Part shown: piece after piece, positions 1-11,708 of the stretch | Layout of the letters: the number at the start of each line of letters is the position of its first letter | Position numbering within the stretch: the stretch's first letter is position 1 | NCBI GenBank assembly: GCA_032622095.1 | Contig: CP136066.1 | Coordinates: 115,281,319 to 115,345,318 of the forward strand | Length of the DNA stretch: 64,000 nucleotides | DNA from: Siphonodentalium dalli | Lineage: Eukaryota > Mollusca > Scaphopoda > Gadilida > Siphonodentaliidae | Direction: 5' to 3' | Translations under genes and position numbers: made by a program | Notes under the pieces: generated by a model | Told to the model about the DNA's origin: nothing | Seen by the model: the letters and a program-made list of their open reading frames with translations, nothing else | Database searches by the model: none

Positions 1-2
1 TC

Positions 3-1295
3 ACGAACTTTTTAGCAAGCACTGATATTAGTGGGGTGGAATCTATATCTCGAGAATGTGAAGATAAACTTGATAGATACTTGAAACTATTTATCCTTTT
101 ATACGCAGATGACACAGTACTCTTCTCTGATTCGGCTGATGACCTACAAAAACAACTTAACTATTTTGAAGATTACTGTACAAATTGGGCTATGAGAGTT
201 AATATACCGAAATCAAAAATAATATGTTTTTCGAGGGGTAGGCAGCCGAAACATTTATCGTTCAGATTCAATGGTAAAGAGATTGAGATAGTTAAAACTT
301 TTAACTACCTAGGCGTTATATTTAGCCGTTCTGGCTCGTTTGCTGCGACTAGAACATACATAGTGACCAAAGCCCGAAAAGCTATGTATGATGTGATAAA
401 AATTGGAAGAACGCATAAGCTGTCCATAGAAACTCAACTCAAATTATTTGACACCTTAGTTGTGCCTATCTTGTTATACGGTTGTGAAATATGGGGTATA
501 GGAGATAACTCAATTATTGAAGGTGTACACCTTAAGTTTTGTAAACTCCTTATACACATGAAGCTCAGCACACCAAGTTACATGGTTTATGGCGAACTGG
601 GTCGATACCCATTGACATTGGAAATTAAGGCAAGAGCGATCACATATTGGACACGACTAGTGAATGGAATCGGGAGTTCATTATGTAGCAACATTTATAA
701 GCTAGCCCTTTCGTTATACGAAGAATCGCCGATAAAATCATCATGGGTAAGTGCAATCAAAAAGCACATTGATGACGCGGGTATGACATTTATATGGCAT
801 ATACAACAACGCGGTATTGACAAAAATAAATTGTTGAATAATTATAGACGAAATTCTAGAGATCAATTTGTCCAAAACTGGCATTCCGCTATGAGTAACT
901 CACGGAAAGGAAAAACATATAGGATTCTGAAGTCAACGTTTCGAATGGAAGAATTTATTTCACATGCCTCTAACAAAGATATAATAACTCTAATCCGATT
1001 TAGAACGGCGAACCATTATTTGCCAATAGAGACCGGGCGATGGAATAAAACTCCACAGTCTGAGCGCAAATGCACGTTTTGTGAAATGAATGCTATTGGC
1101 GATGAATACCACGTATTACTTGAATGTCCAGAACTAGCCCTTAACAGAAAAAGGTACATCAAGAAATCTTATTGGAACTTCCATAATCAGAGAAAACTTA
1201 CCATTCTTCTTTCAAATAGTAAACCAAATATAATCCGAAACTTGTGTAAATTTATTTGCCACATCAATAAAAGAGCTAATTGCTCTCCTGTGTAA
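3..1295 (+). CDS. LINE reverse transcriptase, C-terminal part (5' end outside window)
   Basis: The frame is open from the window edge to a TAA at 1293-1295, so this is the 3' part of an ORF2-like protein of a non-LTR retrotransposon. It would copy the element's RNA into DNA at a nicked target site. The RT catalytic motif YADDTVLF lies at about 102-125, followed by the thumb region with a YGCEIWG motif near 478. A C-terminal CX2C...HX4C zinc-finger-like motif (CTFC...HVLLEC) lies near 1072-1128. No frameshift or stop breaks the visible 430 codons, unlike the other LINEs here. It is closest to the copy at 15662-18270: both share YADD, a KFCK..MHMK segment and an MVYGE..GRY segment. Superfamily is certain; the clade (jockey/CR1/I-like) was not resolved. 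Confidence 0.9.
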   Translation, partial: TNFLASTDISGVESISRECEDKLDRYLKLFILLYADDTVLFSDSADDLQKQLNYFEDYCTNWAMRVNIPKSKIICFSRGRQPKHLSFRFNGKEIEIVKTFNYLGVIFSRSGSFAATRTYIVTKARKAMYDVIKIGRTHKLSIETQLKLFDTLVVPILLYGCEIWGIGDNSIIEGVHLKFCKLLIHMKLSTPSYMVYGELGRYPLTLEIKARAITYWTRLVNGIGSSLCSNIYKLALSLYEESPIKSSWVSAIKKHIDDAGMTFIWHIQQRGIDKNKLLNNYRRNSRDQFVQNWHSAMSNSRKGKTYRILKSTFRMEEFISHASNKDIITLIRFRTANHYLPIETGRWNKTPQSERKCTFCEMNAIGDEYHVLLECPELALNRKRYIKKSYWNFHNQRKLTILLSNSKPNIIRNLCKFICHINKRANCSPV

Positions 1296-1465
1296 TTATT
1301 ATCTTGTGTTAATTATATTATCTGTGTAATTATTATCTCATCCTGATCGTCTGGGGTTGCGAGCAATGATATGTTATGTGTTTAACCTATGTTTATGCAT
1401 ATTTATATTCTTAAAACCATGAATTTGGTCGAAGAATTAAAATGAATCTGAATCTGAATATGATC
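1296..1465 (+). mobile_element. LINE 3' UTR and short-repeat tail
   Basis: AT-rich sequence follows the stop codon and ends in GAATTAAAATGAATCTGAAT-type short repeats (TGAATC units) at about 1436-1460. This looks like a microsatellite-style 3' tail instead of poly(A). A similar coding end and tail are seen in the truncated copy at 48605-48790. Confidence 0.65.
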
Positions 1466-1887
1466 AGAGGACTATAGGGACCCTTCTCACAGGAAGTGTT
1501 GGATACTTTGTCGGTGTGAGCGACCTAGATTTATCAGACAAAGCATTGGAAGCTGATCCAGATAATTATGGACGTGGCAAATTATAATCTGTTATCAGGT
1601 AATTGTTCTGATATGACTATTTGGCGCACCTATACGGTTACGGCCGATTATCGACGCTAAGTGGAGAAAGGATTTCGAGATACCACCTCGCCATTATTAA
1701 TTGTCGGTTTTCGTCCTTCCAGAAGGATACGAGCTATGTTATGCGTTTTGTTAACGTTTTAAGTTCAACTAATATAATGTTTATGTACAGTTTCGTCCAT
1801 ACATATCGATATTATGACAAAACAAATTAAATTATTATGTGAAAATAACGCCATCTTCGATTTGAAAAAACAATTTCTTGCATGAAA

Positions 1888-1930
1888 TGCAAGGTTATTA
1901 CTTCAGTATTTCCAACTCAACTGTTAGCAT
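1888..1930 (+). repeat. 43-bp direct repeat, copy 1
   Basis: Begins TGCAAGGTTATTACTTCAG and matches 3534-3576 with one mismatch. The two copies are 1.65 kb apart. Confidence 0.85.
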
Positions 1931-3533
1931 GTGTGGAGTTGTCTCTACAATAATGCCCAATGATGTGAAAATGAGGGAATTTCGGTTATTTTTCAAAATC
2001 TGTCCGCCATTGTGGGCGCCAATTTGGATTTGGGGGACTTTTATTTGAATGTGATAGAAGGACAATTCTTCGCCTCAGTGTTCCCATGCAACTCACAATA
2101 GTAGGCATGTGTGCAGTTCTCGTGACAATAGCGAGTTTGCGATACCCGTCCGACGGGAACGGGTACGGACAAATCGGTGAACATCGTCACGGTCACTTGC
2201 GTACTTTCAATGCAGCTCATAAAGCGATAGCGATTTGGAACGGGTAGCTCTGTCCCATTGACCGGTAACATTTCACAACCATTTTCTCCCTTATAGGTTC
2301 ATGAATTACATGAAATTCAAGTCAGCTATGCGTTAACCTATTTATTGCAAGATTTCATGGGCAAACATCATTGATAAAGTTGTCATTTTAAGCCAGGTTT
2401 TATGTTCAAACTCTCGAGGCGGCTTCTATCACTTAGATATATACGGAAGGCCGATCTTTTCACTAAAACATTGTTCACTGCATTAATTACAGGTTGTGGT
2501 TAATAAAGTGAGTAGATGGTGCTATAGACGCAGTCTCGACCCAATGCAGGGACGTGGTTATAGATTGTCTCCGCGTTAGGAGGGCTGTCCACATTCTAAC
2601 TACACCCCCTTGAACCATATTATATCAAATTCACAAGTTTGCGCGTAATTCCATTTGCATGCACCCCCACCGCCGGGGTTTGATTTTCCCAACTGGTCCC
2701 TCACATCCACCTGGATGGTAGCATATTCTAAATGAATCAGTAGTCTTTTTGTCGCTAGCCGGGGTGGCATAATCCATTGGGCCGAACAGTACAAGAAAAT
2801 GTGTAGATCTGAGCCTGAAAAATCCTAATATCTATGGTCTAACGCCATGCAAATTACATCGATTTTAAAAAATTAATTATCAGTTTCTGACTGGCCACTG
2901 GGGAGGGACCGGGACACACCGAATCGACCATGGTTCGGCCCGGTATGGGACATATTTGAAATATGAACATGACATTTGCTAAATCCTAGCATCCAGACTG
3001 GCATCAAGCTTTCCATTTGTTGGATATTTTGAGACCTGACACCCCTCCCCAAAGGTTGGAAAATTTCCAACAGTTTCTGATTTTAGTCCAAATGTTTTAC
3101 CAAAAATAGGAAAATATGCAAATGTTGGTCTAAAAACTACAAATTCTCCACTAATAAATTGTTCGAAAATTAAACTAAGAGAACAATTTCAACCTATTGT
3201 CGGTGTGAAATTTCCACAAATGTTGTGTCAGATATATCAAATTTCAAACTGTTGAATATTTGACCAAAGTTGGGGGGGGGGGGGGGTGAGACACCCCTGT
3301 TGTCACGTCCCTGTCCCAACATTTGTACATTGGCATCAATATGTCGTGGATTTATCCATGTATTTGAATTCGACTGTTTAGTTACTTTATCGTATGTAGG
3401 TGAGGACTGATTTCTCATTTTAATATGTAGATATCTACCATCTGGACGGACATGGCGCATTTGAACCACAATATTGGTGTATATTGTAGTGGGGATAATA
3501 TATGTCGCTAAAGACACGAAATACCTATACATA

Positions 3534-3576
3534 TGCAAGGCTATTACTTCAGTATTTCCAACTCAACTGTTAGCAT
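3534..3576 (+). repeat. 43-bp direct repeat, copy 2
   Basis: Second copy of the repeat at 1888-1930. A partial third copy (16 bp) follows at 3584-3599, immediately upstream of LINE coding sequence, so the repeat may relate to the LINE insertion site. Confidence 0.8.
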
Positions 3577-3599
3577 ACATATATGCAAGGTTATTACTT

Positions 3600-6533
3600 T
3601 TATTATTTAGTTATGTTTTGGATTGTGTTAAAGACAGAAACAGTTTAGACAGACATGTAAACTCCTTTGGGATACAACTTCTCAAGTTATGTAAATCCAC
3701 TTCAATTAGAATACTTAATGGTCGTAAATCTGGTGATTGTTTGGGAAACTACACCTCTTACCATAACGGGGCAAGTTTGGTAGATTATATTCTCGTGTCT
3801 GAAAGATATCTGTCCGATGTAAGTTACTTTTGCGTGAAGCAACTTAATGAATACTCTGACCATTGCCAATTAACAATGCACATTAAGCTCAAAGGAAACG
3901 TGAATACATTAAATACATGTCAATTCAAATATAAATATAGCGAACCGGAAGTTGCCATTAAATGGACCTCAGACAGCAATTCAAAAGCTTCAGAAGCGAT
4001 CAATGATCGCGATATTAAAAAGCGACTCCTACAATTCAGATTGACTAATTATGAACATAATCGCAACGGAACAGAATGTGCAATTCGGCATTATGAAAAT
4101 ATTTTAACATCTATCAACACTAAAGCTGCCCAAATTAAAAATAATAAGTTTAAATGACAGCAAAAGAAAAGGAAATGGTTTGATGAAGGATGCAAGCAAT
4201 TAAAACGTGAAATGACAAATGCGTGTCGTGAAATGAAGCAAAACCCAACCGATGCAACAGTTATGAGTAATGTTTTCTCATCCAAAAAAGCATATAAGAA
4301 AGAAACAAAGAACAAATAAAAAATGTACTTCCAGGGGTTAGCAGAATCACTAGACAAAATGGAGGGTACAGACCCTTCCGATTATTGGCGATTGATAAAA
4401 GAATTTAGAAATAAACGTGATGAAACAAATTACTTGCATCCAGACGAAAGTGTGGACTTTTTCAAAAAGATACTCTGCCCAGATAATGTTTCTGCAAATA
4501 AGAAAATATATACGAATTCCAAAACAACAAAAACTGATGAAAGTGATATCGAAGCCAGTGAAATAATTAATTGCGTTAAACTACTTAAAAACAGAAAATC
4601 ACCTGGATATGGAAATTTCTCGAATGAATTGCTTAAAATTGTTGTTCCCGCGACAATAGACGAAGTAGTAAAATTATTTAACCAGGTATTAAGCTCTGGC
4701 CATTATCCAGACAGCTGGAATGTGTCACTCATTAAGACGCTTTATAAAAAGGGAGATAGACAGGACCCAAATAACTATCGACCAATTGCGCTCAGTAATG
4801 GTCTAGGGAAACTTTTCAACAAAGTTATAAATAACCGAATAAACGACTATTTAGAAAGATATGGTCTCATCAGTGACAATCAGTTTGGTTTTTAGAAAGA
4901 ATCGGAGTACGATTGACAGCGCTTATGTTTTAAAGACTTGTATAAATAAATATAAACAGAAGAAGAAGCCAATTTATGCTGCATTTATCGATTTTCAAAA
5001 AGCTTTCGACGCAGTAGATAGGTCGTTGATGTTTCAAAAGTTGCATAGCAATGGTATTCCGGGTAAAAATAAATCAAATAATACAGTCCATGTATCAACC
5101 CAGTTATATTCAAGTAAAGACGGGTGCAGGAATTGGACCACCGCATCTGTCCACGATTGGAGGTAAACAAGGATATCCATTGTCGCCTACGCTGTTCAAA
5201 ATATTCATTGATGACATAAAATGTTCACTTGATGTATCCGGCTGCGATCCAATATTCCTTACTAATCGTCCGCTCAGTCATCTTTTATTTGCCGACGATT
5301 TAGTGTTGTTGTCAGAAACTGAACAAGGTCTACAGAATTGTCTTGAAAAGTTAGAGAAATATACCCAATACAATGGTCTCGTGGTTAATGCAAGTAAATC
5401 AAAATGTGTGGTTTTTATGTCAAAGAGAACTAAACGTGAACCAAGTTTCAATATAAATGCGAAATCGCTTGAATTAGTTTCAGAATATCCATATCTCGGG
5501 ATAAAATTCACATCGACTGGTAGAATGGCAAAATCACAAGAACATACAAGCGGGAAAGCCACGAAAGCAATGTTCTTTTTAAACCAGTCTGTTCCTTCAA
5601 AGATGAAGCTATCTATTCCAACTAAATGCAAATTATTCGACAAATTAATAAAAACCGATAATGTTATACGGATGTGAGATATGGGCAGGAGAAACAAACA
5701 TGCTTCACTCAGATACAATACCAAGCGAACAAGTCCATCTGAGGTTTTGCAAAATAACATTAGGTGTTAACCGAAATGCTACTAATCATGCCGCCCGCGC
5801 AGAATTGGGCAGATTCCCAGTTATACATGATGCGATTACTCAACAATTTAGATATATGAAAAAAGTTTCGAACCTTTCAAGTGGGTGCTTGGTACATGAT
5901 GCATACATCGAATCACTTAGAGACCCTTCTATTTCATTGTACAATGAATTATATGGAAAATACGGCGTCGATATTTCAGACCGCCGGAGATTCCAAGGGA
6001 TACAAGAGCGCGCCTTGGTGGATAAACTGAAATCTGAACATTTGATGCGATTCTATAATGTAAATCATGCCGAAAAGAAAACGATAAGTGGAAATAAAAT
6101 ACGAACGTATAGATTATTCAAGTCAAAGTATGAAATTGAACCATACATTGTCAATGCGCGATCTGCCAAAGCGAGAATTCTATTCACAAGATTGAGAATC
6201 AGTAATCATCGACTGGAAATCGAAAAAGGGAGACACAAACAGCCCCCAAAACCAGTGAGAGAAAGATTGTGTTCTGCGTGTAATTCAAAACAAATTGAGT
6301 CAGAATATCATTTCATCTTAGAATGTCGGGCCTATGAAATTATTCGCGAAGCTTATGTAAAGGACATAATTGCAACGTGCCCTCATTTCTTAGAAATGAC
6401 AAATTATGAGAAGTTCAGATTTATTATGCAGAATGAACAAATTGCAACCGTTAACGTTATATGCGACATGATCCGGTCTTTCTTCACCATTCGAGAGAAT
6501 ATACATATGTCTAATAAAAGCAAGTGTACCTGA
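3600..6533 (+). pseudogene. Broken LINE polyprotein: endonuclease remnant, RT, zinc finger
   Basis: This is a 5'-truncated APE-type LINE. The C-terminal part of the endonuclease comes first (3620-3900) and ends in the SDH catalytic motif (SDHCQL near 3856). RT motifs follow: NYRPIAL near 4770, FIDFQKAFDAVD near 4985, and FADDLVLL at 5288-5311. A YGCEIWAG segment lies near 5665 and a CSAC...HFILEC zinc-finger-like motif near 6270. In-frame stops occur at 4155 (TGA), 4317 (TAA) and 4893 (TAG). The reading frame also changes near 4890, between about 5050 and 5160, and near 5660, so no full protein can be made. It is the same subfamily as the copy at 60833-63328: both have FADD, an RAELG segment and a (TTATC)n tail. 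Confidence 0.9.
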
Positions 6534-6690
6534 GATTTTATGACAGTAAATTCACGAGCGTATATGCATATCGTATGTGATTACTCATGTTCAATTATTC
6601 CTTATGTTGATATATGTTGTATTTATTATATGTGCAACTGCCCATTGGGTTATTTTGCATTAAAATCTTATCTTATCTTATCTTATCTAC
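6534..6690 (+). mobile_element. LINE 3' UTR with (TTATC)n tail
   Basis: About 130 bp of 3' UTR ends in TTATCTTATCTTATCTTATC at about 6667-6686. The LINE at 60833-63328 ends in the same pentamer on the other strand, which marks both as one family. Confidence 0.8.
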
Positions 6691-7706
6691 AAAATCTAAG
6701 CATAATCAGAGCGAGTTTCAGCTGTTTTCTGTGTTTCTCACAGATGTGAAGTAAACGCTCTTTATTCAATCCGTATAATAAAACAGACTACATTTTAACA
6801 CATGTTATCGTTACCAAGTTTAACTTTTCAACCTACCTCTTGGTTTAGATCCCGAAAAAAATCCCTATTCTTGTGATAAATATTCCCTTGCCCCGACCGA
6901 TCTGTTGAAAAATTCCAAACCAAATTAATGTTTTCTTAAACGGACATGGCTCATTCGAAACTCCAGATTTTGTCTACATAATTTGGAGGCACGGACACGA
7001 TACGTCGATAAATACACGAAAGATTGGTATGCCTTGAAAAACACTTGCCACAGTTATGTACAGCCATTTTCCAGCTGTTGTCAATTTTTCGTCCCAAATC
7101 AGACAAACGCTCTTTATTGCTACAATATCAGGAATAGAATAGCACGGAGCGCTCTTTTCTGTTCCATGTCGTGCGAATGGCTGTTTTTTGTTTGGGTCCC
7201 AAACACCTTGTTCATACTTGCATTTTTCATTACTTCTATGCGTCTTTTTTGGGTTACAGAATGCTCGTAGAAAGGTAGTTAGGCTATTTATCGACCTACT
7301 TCGATAACGGGGAAAATTCAAAAGCTAATACTATTATTTGTATTTTGGAGCGCAAACCGCCATGTGGCTATATTTACATACTAAGTGTGATCATCACTAA
7401 ATCCAGCATTCCGATTGGTCGGCGCCCACGTGGCTAGTTGCAATTATTTCTCGGTGAATGCGCAACAGCTCATAACTGCAAGCTCATAACATCGATGCGT
7501 CATTTGGGTTTGGATAGACGAACGCGTAATGTTTTGGGCGCATTTGGATTCGCGCAGGATTGACTTAATAAATCATCGGGTTTCAATTATTCCTGTTAAC
7601 TTTGCCAAGGGTGCTATGGGATATTTTGGGCTGGTTTTGTCACGATACACTTTTCGATTTAAAAACATTTACAAAAGTGGCTTTTTCGCTAAATGTATTT
7701 AAATAT
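6691..7706. other. Intergenic stretch, no gene seen
   Basis: I see no gene, tandem repeat or hairpin here that I can support. Confidence 0.4.
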
Positions 7707-7862
7707 AAGGATTAACTGTTATGTGGACTGTTTTTATGGAGATGTAACCGTGAGGTAAGTGGTCATAACTTGTATGTAAAACCTTCGGGTTCTACACAAG
7801 TTATGACAACTTACCTCACGGTTACATCTCCATAAAAACAGTCCACATGACAGATAATCCTT
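7707..7862. repeat. Long near-perfect hairpin (67-bp arms)
   Basis: Left arm 7707-7773 and right arm 7796-7862 are reverse complements with about three mismatches, around a 22-nt spacer. The flanks are AT-rich words (TATTTAAATA left, ATTTAATA right) that could be a decayed target duplication. This fits a small MITE or snapback sequence, or a locus giving long hairpin RNA. There is no coding content. Confidence 0.9.
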
Positions 7863-9099
7863 ATTTAATATGACTAAATATTCCTCAAATAAAATAGGGG
7901 ACACATTCGGTCTTATATCTGACTGAAAATACATTTTGGACATTATTAGACCCTGAGGATAAAACAATACATTTTACACCGAATATTGGTTGGAAATTTT
8001 AACTATAACGTAATTGTATATTTGAGCTATCATAATCTATTTTCTATGTCTGAAAATTCCAACCGATGTATAGTCAACAGTCGATTGGTCTATGACTTGT
8101 AGAATCCAATTGTTGAAAATGTTACCTAGATGAGTGATAGAAAATCAACAACCCCATCCAACTGCCGCCTCGTCCTTAATGGAAGCAACTGATTATCCTG
8201 AGGCCCATTTCTGTTTACTCCAACAATCCATAACGGCATATATTATATGTATAACATCGGCCAATAAAGCGAATGCGAATAACAATCTATCTATATTATA
8301 GTATCTTTTTTGTTGCAGTTAGCTCACCAAACATTACCAGTCGATGTGATGAATTCTACTCGTAAAACAGTTTGCGATTACAAAACGTGTACCGGTACGG
8401 GTAGCTACCCGTACGCGTACCCGTACCCGTACTGGTTTGAATTCGCTAACTCACTAATAACGCTCACTGATGTTAAAATCAGCGATTGTTCTATTTCTGG
8501 TGGCCATTTTGGTCGCCATCTTGAATTTGGCTGAATATTCCTCAACTCAAGTATAAGAGAAATCCTAGCTCGAGTATCTCCTGCACATATATATGCTTGG
8601 GTGTTGTTATGGTAGCAATAACATTCATTGATTCGAAACAGCTATACATCGCGTTATTCGCGTCGATTCGGCTTTGATCGGATTATACAGGCATTTGGGA
8701 AAACGTACGTGATATCTGGCAAAAATATCCAGGAGGGAATGTTTATTATGGTCCGGTGCGTTCGTCAATGACCTATCTATACGATAAATTTATAAAAATC
8801 ACGCCAATATGCCCATATTTTCCTACAGAGACAAATGAAAGGTGGCGAAATGTCCAAAAAATTGCATATTTTCACATTTCGGCGGCCATCTTGGATTTTG
8901 GTGTCGGATTTTTTGCTAGTTTGTAAGATTTGTATATTGGCATAACGAATCGATTCTGCCGGACAAAATGCTACCAACAATTACATATTATATCTTTTTC
9001 ATTGTTTTATCGCTTAATTGAGAACTATGAAATGCCACGAGTTACTGCACCATTGATTCTGACCAAGAACCACAGAGCATTCTCCAACGTAATTCCGTT
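7863..9099. other. Intergenic stretch with an (ACCCGT)n palindromic patch
   Basis: I see no gene. GTACCGGTACGGGTAGCTAC at 8391-8410 leads into repeated CCCGTAC words, ending about 8432 and partly self-complementary. Short GCCATCTTG-type segments at about 8500-8530 and 8880-8897 resemble the dispersed repeat family at 18340-21120. Confidence 0.5.
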
Positions 9100-9225
9100 A
9101 AACTTACCAGGTAAATTTGAAAGCGTGGATTCTACACCCTTTTTAATGAATTCGCCGGGTGATTTTTTTTTTTTTTTACCCTTCGGACTGTTTTTTGTTT
9201 TCACCCTTCGGTCACGTATATATAC

Positions 9226-9950
9226 GTGCAAATAAAAGTAAATTTTCGTGTTTTTTTGGGGGGTACTTTAAATAAAACCCGTCTGAAATGAAAATACCAG
9301 GGAATTTCGTTTCAGAAATTGAGTATTATTGACCAGTGATGACTGGAGCACCATTAATATGAAAATCAGCTTTGTACACGAAAGTGCAAATAAAAGTTAT
9401 TGTGGAGGTACTTTCAAAAACCCCCTTCTGAAATAAAAACGCCATGAAATTTCGTTTAAGAAATTGTGTATTGTTGATCAGTGATTGCTGGATAACTAAT
9501 AAGGAAAAAATGAGCTTTGTATTCGACAATACGTGCAAATAAAATTAAATGTTCGTGTTTTATTTGGGGTACTTTAAAACAAAACCCGTCTGAAGTGAAA
9601 ATATCAGGGAATTTCGTTTCAGAAATGTGAATTATTGACCAGTGATGACTGTACAGAGCCTATTATATGAAAATCAGCTTTATACACGAAAGTGCAAATA
9701 GAAGTAATTTTGGGGGTACTTTCAAAAAACCCCTTCTGAAATGAAAACGCCATGAAATTTTGTTTAAGAAATTGCGTATTGGTGATCAGTAATTGCTGGC
9801 GCACTATCAATATAAAAATCAGCTTCGTACTCAGAAGTGCAAATAATCCAAATTTAAATAATGTTTGGGTTTTTTTGTGGGATTTCTGGCCCCTAAACGC
9901 CAGAAATGCGGAACTTTTCTTTGAACGTTCCTGGAGTGTAACAAATCTGG
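9226..9950 (+). repeat. Tandem repeat with ~306-bp two-monomer period
   Basis: The word GA(C/T)CAGTGAT(G/T)(A/G)CTG or a close variant starts at 9331, 9476, 9637 and 9784. The spacings are 145, 161 and 147 bp, so two diverged monomers (about 145 and 161 bp) alternate. Other shared words are GTGCAAATA, GGGTACTTT and CC(C)(G/T)TCTGAAATGAAAA. Weak open frames here are not credible genes. Confidence 0.85.
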
Positions 9951-10214
9951 GGTAATCATTTCTTATTACACGCTTGTTCCTAGAAGTAGAGTGTTATTGC
10001 TGTTCCATATTAACAAATCCGTATGGAACGTACATTCCATACGCATCTCGTTGACGTAAAATGACGTACATGACGTTCGCTTCAACCATGAAACTGGAAC
10101 TATTTAAATAAAAGAATCATCACACATGACAAACATGCCATGTGTGAGCCTAAATAGACATTCTGATCCTGTATTTTTAATGCACGGATTCTAGGACACG
10201 AAGCGTGTAAATAA

Positions 10215-10376
10215 ACACAGAACGACACGATGTGTAAATGGGTTTGTCGATACGGCACTCGTTCTGTCGCGGAGGGATAGAACTCGAGGAGCAAGCTTGC
10301 GCCTCTCGTTCTATCCTTCCGCGACAGCACTCGTGCCGTATCGACAAACCCATTTACACATCGTGTCGTTCTGTGT
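10215..10376. repeat. Long hairpin with palindromic centre
   Basis: Left arm from 10215 and right arm ending 10376 are reverse complements over about 70 bp, with a few mismatch clusters. They close on the perfect palindrome GCAAGCTTGC at 10291-10300. This is a MITE-like or snapback structure. No coding content was recognised. Confidence 0.9.
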
Positions 10377-10475
10377 ATATATGCGATTGTTCAAATAGAA
10401 CCCAGCATGCTCCCTGATTATTAGACGCTTTGTTACGGTGGCTGGTTTAGGACATGGAATTTTGTTTTATTTCGT

Positions 10476-10577
10476 GACCACGAAATACTAATTCGTGGCC
10501 ACGAAATAACTAATTCGTGGCCACGAAATAAGGCCACGAAATAACTAATTTGTGGCCACGAAATAACGAAATAACTG
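10476..10577. repeat. Palindromic ~22-bp tandem array (TTCGTGGCCACGAA)
   Basis: Four to five units of about 22 bp each carry the palindrome TTCGTGGCCACGAA or a variant, joined by ATAACTAA-like spacers. One unit is shortened (AAATAAGGCCACGAAATAA near 10527). Confidence 0.85.
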
Positions 10578-11197
10578 ATTGACCTTTGCATATTGTTAAG
10601 GCATTACTCTGAGATTTGAAACAGACCCATAATTTATCTTGAAGTGAGATTTTGAGATACCCTCATTACCGTGAGGAAAAAGTTCACAGAACTTTCTCAG
10701 ACATTCCATCTCTAGTATACAAAACTCGGAGGCATGTCTGTTCCCGTATCACTGCTTCGGGAGCTCCGGCGTGGTGAACACATATGGGATTAGCCATTAC
10801 GTGTAATATACATGGATCATTCATCGAGAGAAATCCATATATATATATGCTTTCCTCTGATCTACAATCGTAGAAATGTTGAAATCGCAAACATTTTCAG
10901 AAAAAACTTTGCATTATTAAACACTAAATTGACCGAGCCTCTCGACAAACGGGTTATTATTGCCTACAAGAAAAATCCCAGTTTGAGAGATATGCTCGTT
11001 CGATCTAGACTCAGACCTTGATTAACACGCAGTTCAATTAGCTTTTTAGCAATTTCAACATCATTATCCTTTGTTTGTGCTCAACACAATATTTTATGTC
11101 AATTTCCGACACAACCTAACAAAATTTAGCTAGTTCCATAGAAATAATTACATAAGAAATCGGATAACCGACCTGTGCCAGCGCCCTCCACACTTTC

Positions 11198-11200
<3 letters not shown>
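10578..11200. other. Intergenic stretch, no gene seen
   Basis: I see no supportable gene or repeat. Confidence 0.4.

Positions 11201-11285
<85 letters not shown>
11201..11285. repeat. (AT)n microsatellite
   Basis: An uninterrupted run of AT dinucleotides of about 85 bp. It ends exactly where a Helitron-like 3' terminus (CTAG) begins. Confidence 0.98.
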
Positions 11286-11286
<1 letters not shown>

Positions 11287-11375
11287 TAGAAGGTGACCCG
11301 ACTTCGTCCGGGCTTTGACCCTGAATTGACCATTTTCAAGGTCAAGGTCATGTGTGGCACGGGCGTACATAGACT
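11286..11375 (-). mobile_element. Helitron-like 3' end fragment
   Basis: Read on the minus strand, this ends in a CCCGGACGAAGTCGGG hairpin, then TCACCTT, CTAG and a following T. That is the classic Helitron 3' terminus. Similarity to the copy starting at 24763 fades near 11360-11375, so the element is 5'-truncated. Confidence 0.75.
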
Positions 11376-11708
11376 GACGAGTGGGTGTCCAAATGAATAG
11401 TCTCTACTTTCATATTGTGATTACACCCGAGCCAAGGTAATGTCAATATATGTTGCACACACAACGGCATTTCCGTTGCAATATTTCCGACAGATGCTGT
11501 ATATGTGTTAAAATGACATTTGAAGAGGGTATTTTTGCGAGAAGATTATTTACTGAAGTGATCACAGGCCGTTTTCATCTATAGAAAAGAGTCCTTCGCT
11601 CAAATGGAGCCCGCTTGCGATCGGCAAATGTGTATGTACAATTTATACTGACGTCTATCCGGTCTAAAAACTTGTTTTTATGGTGTTGTTTTGAATGTTC
11701 TGTAGTAT
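11376..11708. other. Intergenic stretch, no gene seen
   Basis: I see nothing supportable here. Confidence 0.35.

Larger units (their letters stand above)
1466..3599. other. Intergenic stretch, no gene seen
   Basis: I see no supportable gene. The stretch holds a run of 15 G at 3272-3286 and a 43-bp direct repeat (1888-1930 and 3534-3576, one mismatch). A third partial copy of that repeat lies at 3584-3599, just before the next LINE. Part of 2990-3320 resembles 47740-48000 loosely (a CACGTCCCTG motif and surrounding words), which suggests an old dispersed repeat. Confidence 0.5.
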
